This document shows, piece after piece, positions 37,886-48,933 of a DNA stretch of 64,000 bases. Source of the stretch: Chamaea fasciata (Eukaryota; Chordata; Aves; Passeriformes; Sylviidae); contig JARCOQ010000003.1 in assembly GCA_029207755.1 (NCBI GenBank), positions 85,827,994 to 85,891,993 of the forward strand. The letters run 5' to 3'. The notes beneath the pieces were generated by a model. That model was not told the DNA's origin and did no database searches. It saw only the letters and a program-made list of their open reading frames with translations. Position numbers and translations under genes: made by a program. Numbering within the stretch: the first letter of the stretch is position 1; every line of letters starts with the position of its first letter.

Positions 37886-40800
37886 ACATAATGACTTCAT
37901 TTGAATGGCTGAGAAAATTGTGTTATATGTGTAATACCTTGACTACCAGAGTTCAAGCCTCCGATCACAAACCATTCCTCAAGCTGGTAGAGAGAGATTT
38001 GTAACCAAATCTTGTATTACAGAGGATATGTCTACATTTTGAACTAAAAGACACACTCTTAAATTCCAAGTAATTATTGCATGTTTGCTTCCCAAAGCCA
38101 TTAATTCCCCATTTTCTCCTTGGTTAAATATATATATATATATATATCAATCACAGATTCATCGCATGATGTCTTTCCTCTCTCAACATCAATTATTTCA
38201 AAACTGTCCCACTGACTTTTCACTAAACCGTTTTGTAACCCACCTTCCCCTTAGCTCTGGCAGAAGAACAAAGTTCCTACACTCACAGGGTTTGCAGTTG
38301 ATAAACAATTAGTTGCTGTGGCTGTGTATACAGTCAAAGGAAATTTACAGTAACAGCATTCCAGAAGTTAAAATATCCTAAGTGGTGTCCATTGGGATAC
38401 TCTGATTTTCTCATGCCAGACATACAGGGAGTCTTTGTCACTAAAGGACAATATTTGGTATAGGTTGTGTTGCTCTCTCCTGCCTAGAGGTAGCTCTTAA
38501 TTCATCTTTCTTGTCCTATACTGACAAGTTCTATAATAAATGAGTCTTGTTTTTATTCTTCTTTCAGTGGTTCAACAGCTGATGAGTTGAGATTTACAAG
38601 GTAAGGGAGACAAGAAACTTTTATTTTTGATAATGAACCTAATAAAACATTTGTTTTACATTATCTGTAAGCTTCCCATGCTCACTGAGGAATACAAACC
38701 TGGCAAATACATTTGGGGAGTGTCCTGGAGATAGCCCATAACATAAGGTTATATACAACTCATCCCTTATCTTTTCCTGATCTCTAGCAAATGGGCTGAC
38801 ATTCTCAAAGCATTGTACAGCCCACTGCTCACTCATTCTTCTTTACCCTTCCTTTTCTATGTACCTGTTATTTTGATAGATTTGCCTTACATTGGTCTTT
38901 GCTGCTCACCTCACAACAGGAAAGTTAAAATCTTACCATTCTTATGTAGCACATTAAGACAAGAAAAGCAAGTTCACTGACAGTTAAAGAAGAACATGTT
39001 TTTATTGTTTCTCTGATTTTATTTACAGTCCAAGTAGCATAGCTTGCAGTCACATCAACACAGCCAACCTCCACAATGCCAAGATGGTAATAACATTTAA
39101 GTGGACCCACTCACTACCTTAATGGAACCATCTTTTGTTTGCTCCTGTATATAGAGAGATACCTCTCCTCTCAGTTCTTAGGAAAAGCACTAAAAATTCA
39201 TCTGTTTTAAAAGGTTACTTATGCTAAAGATAGCAGATAATTAGAATTAGAGACTTTAATAGTGATTACTAATATCATAATACCAAGAATCTTTTTTTTT
39301 TTATTAAATTTAATAATGGTATAGGTACACAATGTACTCTGAGATTAAATTTACTGTATATCCTGATTTGCTCTAGGCACAGTAATTACCTTGTAGATCA
39401 CTCTTAACACAAATTGATTTTCTCAGTTTTCTAAGAGTGTGCTCAATCTCATTCCCAAATAAAACACTGTACTTAATCAGAAAGCAGAATTCAGAGAGAA
39501 AGCAAGTAAATGATAAAGTAGCCAATGCTTTTGGAGAGACAGGAGAATGTGTAACTGCCATCAAAGGTAATCAGAGAATTTCACTCCCCTTAGGATTCTG
39601 GATGTTAGTTATGAAAGTGTTTTAGTTGGGATTTAGTGGGGATCTCAGTGAAAAGATGTAAATCTGATTATAAACAATGTCTCTTGTAAGGAAATGGTAA
39701 CCTCAGTTTATGGAGGCATTGCCAGTAAACTCTTGGTGCTAAGTTACAATTTCTGGTTTGTTTTGTTTTTTCCTCTCATGCTTCTCCTGTCTATTTACTT
39801 CTTTGATAGAAGCTTCTCTTGTTGTGATAAAATCTTAAAGTATATACATCACCCAACTATGGCCTGTTCCTCTTTAGCTCTTTCAAACCTAGGCGCAACA
39901 CACTAGGAAGAATTGCTAGGAATATCAGAAGAGCCACTCAGTTTCTGGCATGGATTCAAGTCTTTTTCATACTTCCATTTACACTTCTACAAAAATTTAG
40001 AAGACTATCTGCAACTCAACCTTTACAGAAACACTAATATTAAAATACCACCTTCTGCTATTCTGTCACAGCTAATAGGAATAAAAAGTTCCCCGATTAC
40101 ACAGAGCTTTCTAATTAAGTCCACAGTATTATAAACTGCTACACTGCCTTTCCACAAGAGAAATTAGAGGATTAAAAATTATCCTGGAACAGCCTACAGG
40201 TAGTCTAAAGCTGATAAAGGGAAGAAAACAACAGTACAAAAAAAGGTTAAAATCTTTCACATAACTGCATTTTGTTCTGCAAAGAGGACGCTATTAAAAA
40301 TCCAATGTCAACTAAAAATTACTGCAGTTCAGCATCTGATGCATTGCTGCTATATCTTATTTCTTTAGTAATACAGAAAAAAAATTGCCAAATTTTCACA
40401 GAACCTGAGGAATCACACTTAGTTTAAAGCTTAGACTATGTGAGACTGTTTTTCAATGAACAGAAATTAGTGACATCATCTAAACTAATCTTAGACTGAA
40501 CAGTGAGAACAATACATTTGATCACTGAACATTTTCTTTGTATGATTATACCTTATCGAATTGGGTCACATAACTAACATTCTTTCCCCTCCCCAAATCC
40601 TCCATAAGTTTTGCTTAGTTTCTCTACAATGTTATCTCCTGAAAGGATTTTCAAGTAAAATGTACTGACAGTGCAGTTTTTCTATTGACTTTGTGCTTTT
40701 AAAGAAAATTAAACTGTACCAAAACCTCCCAATTGCAGATGCTTTACTCTAAATACATGGCAATTTATAAAAATTATTAGATGTAGTAGATAAAATAATT

Positions 40801-43067
40801 CATAGTACTCGAAAATCTGCATGAATTTTGTTATTTTATCATAATTTATAGATTTATCAATGAGGTTTCTAAATGCACATTAAAGTCTGGCACTAGTTTA
40901 ACTTCTTATTTCCATTTTGCATGTCTTAAAAGCTTCTTAAGAGGTAAAATGGCTCCTGTGAAAGTCACCCCATTAGTCTCTATTGCTCTGATGATCAAGT
41001 AAGGCAGGAATACTCATTTGTCCTCCAAAATACCTTTGTCTATTCCAGAATGACTGTTTTCTGTGATGACCAGGACTGAGGACTGTGTGGCAATCAAGGA
41101 CAGCTTAGCTCAGAGTGACCAGTGAGGTTTCACCTCACATTTTCATAGGGTCTGCATGCTGTTCAGCAGTTGCATCCCGAACCTCTGCTTTACAGGAGTG
41201 GCACAGCATAAAATGCTGTGATGGAAGCTGTGACAGTTCATCAGCTGACTGACAGGCAGTCCAGTATCTGTGCAGTGCAGGTGGCAAAAAGAGATGGAAG
41301 CAATAATGTCAACATCCATTAAGCTGTCCCCAGCTGTCATTCAGATCCTAAAGCAACCACTCAGCTGTCTGGATCATCCTGCAGAGTATAGCCAGCATAA
41401 ACTTGCCAATTTTAATGTTTATGCCAGGAAAAAATAAAAGAACTTTTAAGCAGCCCTTCATCTAAAGTGCCCCTAGTTTCTCAGAAATTAAATTCAAGAG
41501 TGGGGAGCAGGGATATTCCGCTGAAGAATCAGGGGACCATGGTGGTGACAGAAGTGACAGTGACACAAGGTCAAAAGCTCCACTAAGACACAGCTCTGCT
41601 CACCAAGCTACAGAAGAGTATCTCTGCTGAATACATTAAGAATCTTCAGTTTTACACACAAGGCTGAATATATTTCATGATAGGGTTTTTTGATACTACT
41701 AGTAATATAAAGAATTTACTGAAAATGTCTTTTTTTATTATATAAACAAGAGAAAGAATGTGAATTTGTATATTAGGAAGTTGTTTAAGTTTTTTATTAT
41801 CCAGTAAAGAGACAAAACCAGATTGGAACAAGCAATGAAATTGAGCCATCCCCCTTCTTTTATTTTGCAGATCAGGTTGGAAAAGGTGGCACTTATGTTA
41901 ATGCTTGTTCCCTAACTACTGAACAGACACTCATGTAAGGTAAATTGCATCAAAATGGTATTTTAGGGTTAAAATGGGATTTTTTAAACTTGTAGAGCAC
42001 TGCCACTAAACTTCAATGGCACTCTACCTATCAGTTGCTGTCATGACCTTATTCCCACCCAGTTGTGGCATAGATATTTATGGTGAGCTGCTGACATGCT
42101 TGTCAGATCACCCCATGAGAAGACAGACTCTCCTGATGAAGAACAAGCTGCCAAAGCTGGTTTTGACTTCTTCCACTAATTTTCTAACTTTTTAAAGTTT
42201 TTTCTGTGTATGAGTTCTTGAAAGAGTGGCAAAGTTCTATTGTTGTTGGTGGTTTATTTTTATTAAAATAAAAAACCAAAATAGAATTTATGAAACTTTT
42301 AAAATCTGAGAGATTTATTTCTGAATTTTTCTTGTTTAATAAATTGATAACTCACTTTCCATAAAACCTTCAACATCCTTTACAAACTACAAAATAATAA
42401 CAATTTAACTGTAGCATTATTTTCATCAAGTAGGCTAAAAAGATTTCAATTATGAAAGAGGGATATTTTCAGTTTTTTATAAATTCAGTGGAATACTCTG
42501 CAAATACAACCAAAAATGCTGAAAATATTATTCTTTAAATTAATACAGAAAATAGAAAATAAAAGCAACTTTAATAACTAGTTATGTAAATATCATAGGT
42601 GAAGCCCAGGAAAAAAGACCTTAGGTTTACCTCATTTATACATGGCAGCAGATGAAAGCCATTATATTCACTTTTTTTTGTCGACTAAATTTTTTAGGGA
42701 TTTTCTTTTCCTGAGATTGTGTCATGATCCCTGTTTGGATCAGCTTGGTCAGACATCTTTAACCATGACAAAGAGGATAGATACAGCTTGAAAGTATAAA
42801 GTAGTTACTTATTGCCTAACAGTCACCAAAGATTGATCAGATTTAATATGCCAGCAAAGTAAGCATTTATGTGCTCCTCACATCCCATAAAAAATCCCAA
42901 GAGTCTTTGCTAGCATGGTGGCCACCACGAACAAAAGCTGGTCTCAGCTGGTCTCAAGAAACAAATCTTCAATGTTCTTACATTGCATCATCCATCCCAT
43001 CCAGTCTCTACCAATGATACTGACTGGCCTTCAGACTGACAACATCATTTCCTGTTCTTTTTACTCA
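37886..43067. other. Unique AT-rich DNA, no gene recognised
   Basis: No gene recognised. An (AT)10 microsatellite lies at 38128-38147. A stretch at about 41120-41620 is somewhat GC-richer but unassigned. The rest is ordinary AT-rich sequence. Confidence 0.6.
38128..38147. repeat. (AT)10 microsatellite
   Basis: Ten AT units without interruption. Likely length-variable. Confidence 0.9.
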
Positions 43068-43540
43068 TTGCCATGGGCAGAAACATCTTCCCCTAGACCA
43101 GGCTGCTCAGGGCTCCATCCAACCTGGCCTTGAGCACACCCAGGGATGGGGCTTCCATAACTTTTCTAGGAAACCCATGCCAGTGTCTCACAGTCCTCAT
43201 GGTAAAAAAAAAATCTTCCTAATATCTAATCTAAACCTACCTTCTTTCAGTTTAAATCCCTTACCCCTTGTCCTATCATCACATGCCCTTCTAAAAAGTC
43301 CCTCTCCATCTCTCTTGTAGGCTCCCTTCAGGTACTGGAAGGTTGCTCGAAGGTCTCCCTGAAGTCTTCTCTTCTCCAGGCTGAACTGTCCCAACTCTCC
43401 CAGCCTTTCCTCAGAGGAGAGGTGTTCCAGCCCTCTGATCATTGTCATGGTCCTCATCTGGAATTGTTCCAACAGGTCCATGCCCTCATGCTGGGGGCCT
43501 CAGAGCTGAAGACAGTACTCTGCTCTAGGAGAAGAGGGCG
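43068..43540 (-). mobile_element. CR1 LINE with well-preserved ORF2 C-terminus
   Basis: A minus-strand CR1 of about 470 bp. The minus-strand frame 43197-43481 is open for 94 codons and reads MDLLEQFQMRTMTMIRGLEH near its start and FSLEKRRLQGDLRATFQYLK further on. This is the C-terminal part of CR1 ORF2, beyond the reverse transcriptase core. To its left lies the 3' untranslated region (CTAGACCAGGCTGCTCAGGG, CCAACCTGGCCTTGAGCACA). The final tail is poorly kept. The open frame and low divergence suggest one of the younger copies here. It is truncated and not autonomous. Confidence 0.95.
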
Positions 43541-43598
43541 AAAAAAATACCAAAGTACCCTCAAATGACTGAGTTCTGCGAGTTACTAAATATAGTAG

Positions 43599-43680
43599 TT
43601 CAAAACTATTTGTTCAAAACTACAGTTCAAAACTATTTGGTATTTGCAGTCATGGCTCAATGTCCAAATGAGGATCAATA
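43599..43680 (+). mobile_element. Short CR1 ORF2 fragment with 43-bp repeat
   Basis: The stretch 43626-43668 is identical to 45312-45354, which leads directly into the long CR1 of 45.3-46.3 kb. In CR1 this part lies in ORF2 just upstream of the GTGGTGTC block. Here the similarity ends at about 43680. Just before it, the phrase TTCAAAACTA occurs three times at 43599, 43613 and 43626. The piece is either a tiny truncated CR1 or a by-product of local duplication. Confidence 0.55.
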
Positions 43681-44929
43681 GGTATTTCAGTCATCAGCAT
43701 TGTTAACTATCCTTATGAGAACAAGGTACAGAGATGATCAAGGCCATAGGTTAGAGAAATTGCTTTGTATGTGGTATCACAAGTTGGAGCACTGAAAAAA
43801 TACCAATATTTTTCCTTTCTACTCCTCTAGCTCCTATGTATAAAGAAATCAATCCCAAACTGCTTACTTGAATAAAAAAAGCACAGTCAAACCCTCATCA
43901 TAACCATGCCCAGGAATATCAGTGGAGCAAAAAATCATGTTTGATTATGTTATGAATATCTATGCAGCCTGCTTAAAGAAGATTTTCTGACAAATATAAG
44001 CAAAAATGTATTTTTGAGTGAAAATGGAAAAACAACACACTGTTCTCAAGTTTTACTTTTGTTCACAGGAATCAATTAACTTTTCTGTTCTCATTACAGT
44101 CCAGAAAATTATTTGCTCTGCTCCCAATTAGGTACTTGATGTATGTGGTTCGTTACCTAAGGTCTTGTCTGTATGGATGGATGCAGACAGAACTCCATTC
44201 ATATAGTCCATGTACTCAGGCATGAGCCCATTTTGGGCCAGAAGTAATTTAGTCGCATCAGAAAAATGGCACATTCCACCAAAAGGGCTTTACAAAGAGG
44301 CACAGAAATTCACTTATATGGGTACATTGGTTTTGAATCAGTGTTGGCTCATACCCAGAGAGTTCAGAGCATAAATAGAGGAGCTCAGGTTCCCCGTCAT
44401 CCATTCATGTGGATGTGCCTGAAACAATACTGCATTGCTTCTGCTCTCTGACAGTACAACTGTATTTTTTCCCACATGAGAGCAACTGGGGTACAATAAA
44501 ACTCTAGTGCAGAGGGTCAATAAACATCCTATACACTAACAGCTTCTTAATTATGGTATAATTTACTTAACTGAAAATGGGAATTAACTTCAAAAGCTTC
44601 AGCAAAAACATAAATTACAGTATAGTCAGGGCTGTAAAACTGTTAATAAATAAATCATCTATTCATTATTACCTATCAGCAGGATACTATGACAAACAGA
44701 TACCCATTACATGAAAACAGTCAACTAATAAGGATATTGCTCTTCTTTTAAAGTTCAAATTACATTATTAAATTGCATACTGTTTTCTCAAAAAAAAAAA
44801 AAAAAAGTATGGTGTTCTGCATACTGTTTTTTTGATGACATTAACTGTAAGAATGAGGAATTTAGACATCTTTCCAGGTTTTTGACCACAATTAGGAATG
44901 GCCAAAAAAACCCCAAGCAATCATGTAGG
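43681..44929. other. Unassigned DNA between CR1 copies
   Basis: No gene or element recognised. A run of 17 A lies at 44790-44806. The open frames near 44266-44520 lie on opposite strands and match nothing known to me. Confidence 0.55.
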
Positions 44930-45200
44930 GAGTGACAGGACAAGGTACAATGGCTTTAAATGGAGAGTAGGTTTAGACTAGCTATTATGAAGAAATTCTT
45001 CACTGAGGGTGGTGAGACACTAGAACAGGTTATTCAGATAATTTGTGGATGCCCCATCCCTGCAAGTGCTCAAGGCCAGGTTTCATGGGGCCCTAAGCAA
45101 GCTGTTCTAGTGGGAGGTGTCCCTGCCCATGGCACAGGGGTTGGAACTAGATTATCTTTAAGGTCCCTTCCAACCCAAACCAGTTTATGATTCCATGTAT
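44930..45200 (+). mobile_element. CR1 LINE, 3'-end fragment
   Basis: A plus-strand CR1 of about 270 bp. It holds the very end of ORF2 (frame near 44963-45000, SRFRLAIMKKFFTEGGETLE) and the whole 3' untranslated region: GGATGCCCCATCCCTGCAAG, TCTAGTGGGAGGTGTCCCTG, GGTTGGAACTAGATTATC and AAGGTCCCTTCCAACCC. The tail is TTTATGATTCCATG. It lies in the same orientation as the next CR1, about 115 bp further right, and is separated from it by an A-rich spacer. Confidence 0.95.
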
Positions 45201-45230
45201 TAACAAAGTTGTCTTCAACATCTACAGTAA

Positions 45231-45275
45231 CCAAAAAAAAAAAAAAAGAAAAACCAAAAAACCCACCAAAATCAG
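45231..45275. repeat. A-rich tract between two CR1 copies
   Basis: A run of 15 A (45233-45247) is followed by A/C-rich sequence. CR1 elements end in octamers, not poly(A), so this is not a CR1 tail. Confidence 0.75.
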
Positions 45276-45311
45276 TTACCTTCATTCCAAGTAAGAAAAA
45301 ACAACTTGGTA

Positions 45312-46326
45312 TTCAAAACTATTTGGTATTTGCAGTCATGGCTCAATGTCCAAAAGGAGATCAGTAACAAGTGGTGTCTTCCCATGGTCTCTAAAGGAAC
45401 CAGGTGTGGTATCTTCATTAATCACATAGCCCGTGGGACAATGCACTCTCAGCAAGTTTGTGGCTATCTCAGGGGTGCAACAGATTCACTAATGGGAATC
45501 TTGGGGGACCCTGACAGGCTTGAGGAGAGGGCCCATGTACGCTTCATGAAATTTAACAGGGACAAATACAAGGTCCTGAACCTGGGTCGAGGCAATACTC
45601 AATGTCAATACAGACTGAGGGATGACTGGACTGAGAGCAGCCCTGCACAAGAGGACTTGGTGATTCTGTTGGATAAAAAATTAAATGTGAAGCAGCAGTG
45701 GGCACCTGCAACCTAGGAAACCAATTATACCTGAGAGAGAGCATAAACTAATGCATGGCCAGCCGGTTGAGGGAGGCTATTTCCCCCTCTACTCTGCTCT
45801 TATAATACCCCACCCAGAGTACTGTGTCCAGCTGTGGAGCCCCCAGAACACAAAAGACATGGATCTGTTAAAGCACATTTAGCCGAAGGCTACAAAGATG
45901 ATTGGAAGGCTGGGACACCTCTCCTGTGAAGGAAGGCTGTGAGATGTGAGGTTGTTCCGCCTGAAGAAGATAAGGCTCTGGGGAAACTTTATTGTGGCCC
46001 TTCAATCCTTAGAGGCAGGGGCTTATAAGAAAGATACTGAGGGGTTTTTCCAACACAGCCTGCAGTGACAGGCCAAGAGGCAACCATTTTAAGTTGAAAG
46101 AGCGTAGATTCAGATTGTACATAAGAAAGAATTTTTTTATTACGAGGGTGGTGAGACACTGGAACAGGTTTTCCAGAGAGGCTGTGGATGCTGCACCCCT
46201 TCAACTGTTCAAGGCCAGGCTGGTTGTGGCTTCAAGCAATCTGGTCTGTTTGAAGGTGTCTCTGCCCATGGGTTGGAACTACACGATAGTTAACAATTCC
46301 AACCAAAACTATTATATGATTCTGTA
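45312..46326 (+). mobile_element. CR1 LINE, longest copy, ORF2 reverse transcriptase C-terminal part
   Basis: About 1 kb of plus-strand CR1, the longest copy in the window. The frame 45306-45716 encodes part of ORF2. It covers the end of the reverse transcriptase domain and the region after it, including DRLEERAHVRFMKFNRDKYK and then DLVILLDKKLNVKQQ, typical of CR1. The catalytic YADD-type motif is degraded: the expected 'SKFADDT' region reads SQQVCGYLRGATD. Frameshifts and stops follow, then a frame at about 46094-46160 with FRLYIRKNFF, the 3' untranslated region (GGTGGTGAGACACTGGAACAG) and a TATATGATTCTG tail. It is inactive. Confidence 0.95.
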
Positions 46327-46659
46327 AATTAGCAGAAGAAAGAAAAGGGTCCAGATAAAACTAACATGACAAAACAAGCATGCTAAAATAAATGCCAAAC
46401 ATAATGGAAAATGTACTTAGAAGTAGTGGTATCACTTATCGTATCACTTCCAGAGCAGAAAGATTTATTAAGCAGAATGCAGCAGTGTTCTGTCTGGGCT
46501 CTGGTTCTATTAATATTTTAATTACATGGATAACACCAAATATGACATGCAATAACTCTCAGATGGTAGGAAACAATAGGAATTCCCAAATTTCTTGGGA
46601 CAAATAAGAGCAACTACATTGTTCTTTATTTAAGCAATACCTACAAAGACATCAGAGGA

Positions 46660-47345
46660 ACAACTTATAGTTCTTAGGAGGAAATCTGGAGGTCTTTGGA
46701 ATTTTTACTAAACCAGACCCAGCAATATGCAGTAGTTCTCAACTTAATGTAAGACTTGTCATCTGTGTCATCTGGAAGACATGAGGAGTAATCTGTTTGA
46801 ATTAGCAGGTGGTTTAAGCTCTGCATCTTGCTTTGAGAATTGCTCTTGCAGAAAGTGATTCTTTTGGAGGCAATCCAGAAGAGAAAAACAGGAATTAGAA
46901 AGCTATAGTGAGTGATCTGCATAGAAATGCTGAAGAGATTGGAGATAATTAGCCTAGAAAATGGAGGAGTTATGGATGGAAGGATTTATTTAAACACATT
47001 TTTTCAAGGTTCTATCTAGGGTGTTTACAGTCTTCAGTTATATAAAAGAAATCTTCCAAGAAGAAGGAAGTAATTTTTTATTTATATTCAAAATGATTAA
47101 TAGAAGAACTGGTTAATAAGAAAAATCTCTTAAAAAAACTAAACCAAGCCAAAGCTTTTATTAAGGGCAGCTAGTAAAACAGGTCTGTGATAACTGACAA
47201 GTCTGAGTTCCTGATAGTGTCCAAAAAATGGGTTAGATGAACATCTCCCAGGAACGTTTTACAGCAGGTTCAGAGTTTTTTTGGGGGAAAGAGGAAAGGT
47301 ACAGTGATTTCCCAAGGTCCTTCCAACTTCTTTTGTACAATTCAG
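46660..47345 (+). mobile_element. Ancient, highly diverged CR1 fragment
   Basis: The order of weakly matching blocks follows an old CR1 3' portion: GCAATCCAGAAGAGAAAAAC, ATGCTGAAGAGATTGGAGAT, GTCTTCAGTTATATAAAAG, GGTTAGATGAACATCTCCCA and CCCAAGGTCCTTCCAAC. These correspond to the end of ORF2 and the 3' untranslated region of the older CR1 families shared across birds and other reptiles. No reading frame survives. The left limit is uncertain, and an unrelated origin is possible for the weakest parts. Confidence 0.45.
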
Positions 47346-48171
47346 TTTAAACCAACTTGCTATGGCAGTGAAAGCACATTAGGTTATACAACACAAAGTA
47401 CTAAATTTCAGACATAGAAGATACAATATCTTTTGTAAAAACTTAAAAACTTCAGACACACTTCTCCTAGCACATGGCCTCTTCAAAGTTAGCCTAAAGT
47501 ATAAAGTGTATTGCTCTATAGTGCGGTGGGACTTCACCCATGTATAACAGCTGGTACATCAGAACTGCAAATATGACCATTTCAAGGAAGTACAGTTTGT
47601 TCTGATATGCCATAAACATCTCCTTCCTCCAACCCCTACGAAATGTAAGTATTAGGTAGGATAGAAGGATAAAATATTTTACCTCATAACATGCCTGGAT
47701 ATTCTGTTTGGAAACCAACCAACAAATAAAAAGCCACAGGAATTCAGAACATAATCATTGTAATACACTTATTATTTTCTACCCTTACTCTGAGATCCAT
47801 ACACAGCAGCTAAGAGATCTTGGACAATCAAGATCTCTTATACTGAATGTAGATTGACTGTGTCAGTTTGAACCAATTAGTTCAACTTTCTGAGAAATGT
47901 CACTTAGTATAATGAAATCATAATCTGAATTCAGAGCATTGTGTAGACAAGGAACCAACTCAAAAATAAAACTTTTTTTTTTTTTTTTCCAGCTTGTACA
48001 TGAGGCCAGGACAGATTTAAACATGCACAGATTTTCCATAAAAGGCAGAAAACACAGAATTTCCTATGTTTGATTGTAGTACTTCTGTATAATACGGGAG
48101 TCATGTTTACATCTCTAAATTGCTAATGTTTTTTAATGTAAGTAAGTTTCAAAATTATTGGACTAGAGAGT
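47346..48171. other. Unique AT-rich DNA left of the LTR
   Basis: No gene recognised. It contains a 12-bp perfect hairpin at 47811-47840 and a run of 16 T at 47973-47988. Confidence 0.6.
47811..47840. repeat. 12-bp perfect inverted repeat
   Basis: TAAGAGATCTTG at 47811-47822 is the reverse complement of CAAGATCTCTTA at 47829-47840, with a 6-base loop. It is not followed by a T-run and lies in unique sequence. Probably chance. Confidence 0.85.
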
Positions 48172-48264
48172 TGTGGTCTGGTCTGGTGGTGAAGGTGCTG
48201 CGACCTTCCTCACTAGAAGCGTCTACAAAAAGACACCCGGAACGACGGAGGCACAGGCACTCTC

Positions 48265-48366
48265 AGGCACAGAGTCATCAGCTCTTTGTACACCCTTTAG
48301 GTGCAGAGTGATTTGCTCTTTGGGAAACTCTCAGGTGCAGAGTGATTCACTCTTTGTGAGGCTGCC
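48265..48366. repeat. Three tandem 34-bp repeats in the LTR
   Basis: Units start at 48265, 48299 and 48333 and share AGG(T/C)(G/A)CAGAGT(G/C)AT and CTCTTTG. They lie downstream of the polyadenylation signal in LTR orientation, that is in U5. Copies two and three are closest to each other. Confidence 0.85.
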
Positions 48367-48452
48367 TGAGCAGCAGAGCCACGTTTGCCAACCTGGGTGA
48401 CACAGGTCTAAAAGCAGTGAGACAGGGTCTTCCCGACATCCAGGAGAGCTCC

Positions 48453-48458
48453 TTTATT
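48453..48458 (-). terminator. LTR polyadenylation signal AATAAA
   Basis: The complement of TTTATT gives AATAAA about 50 bp downstream of the LTR TATA box on the minus strand. It would set the 3' end of R in a retroviral transcript. Confidence 0.6.
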
Positions 48459-48508
48459 CCACAAAGTCCAAAGGAGAAAGGAAAAAAATGGCCCAGGGGG
48501 AGAAGGAT

Positions 48509-48514
48509 TATATA
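48509..48514 (-). promoter_or_regulatory. LTR TATA box
   Basis: TATATA, read on the minus strand in the context CCTATATAATCC, lies between the CCAAT cluster and the polyadenylation signal, the position expected for the retroviral core promoter. Whether it is still active cannot be told. Confidence 0.55.
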
Positions 48515-48545
48515 GGATAGCCAGGGGCAGGGTTTCACAACTTGG

Positions 48546-48644
48546 CCAATGGGGAAAGGAATTGGGAAAGGGACCAATCAGAGGAAGGATCCAAAAAGAA
48601 CCAATCAGGAGGGGTAAAAACCAGTAACAAAGGGAATAACCAAT
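48546..48644. promoter_or_regulatory. CCAAT-box cluster in LTR U3
   Basis: CCAAT occurs at 48546-48550, 48574-48578, 48601-48605 and 48640-48644, all in the same orientation and all upstream of the TATA box for minus-strand transcription. Inverted CCAAT (ATTGG) is the usual NF-Y target. Four in 100 bp is well above chance. Confidence 0.6.
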
Positions 48645-48679
48645 GGGGTATGAAACATTAACGTAGAAGTGCAAAGGCT

Positions 48680-48880
48680 CATGGGTTGAAGTATTTTTCT
48701 CACCTTGAGCCACAGGGAAAACTCTCAAAGGGACTTCCCAAAGCACAGTCCCTGCTAACTGAGACAGCATAGGGGCTGTACATGGGTTGAAGCACTTTTG
48801 TTCACCCTGAGCTACAAGGAAGTCCCCCAAGGGGACTTCCCAAAGGGGAGTCACTAGAAACTGAGGCAGCCTAGGGGTTG
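48680..48880. repeat. Two tandem 101-bp repeats in LTR U3
   Basis: Unit one (48680-48780) and unit two (48781-48880) both begin CATGGGTTGAAG and share GGGACTTCCCAAAG, ACTGAG-CAGC-TAGGGG and other blocks. They lie in the distal U3, where retroviral enhancers are often duplicated. Confidence 0.85.
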
Positions 48881-48933
48881 CCCACTCTCCAAAACAGTGA
48901 ATCGTCGTCTGCATAGAGTGCAGGGACCACCGC

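Larger units (their letters stand above)
48172..48933 (-). mobile_element. Solo LTR of an endogenous retrovirus
   Basis: The element reads on the minus strand from TGCGG (right) to CCACA (left), the TG...CA ends usual for retroviral LTRs. On that strand a TATA box (complement of TATATA at 48509-48514) is followed about 50 bp later by the polyadenylation signal AATAAA (complement at 48453-48458), as in an LTR with a short R region. Four inverted CCAAT boxes (48546, 48574, 48601, 48640) lie upstream in U3. No internal gag, pol or env sequence is present on either side, so this is a solo LTR left by recombination. CTAGA occurs just outside both ends (48163-48167 and 48934-48938), but a clean target-site duplication is not certain. 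The 184-codon minus-strand frame inside it is an artefact. Confidence 0.8.
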
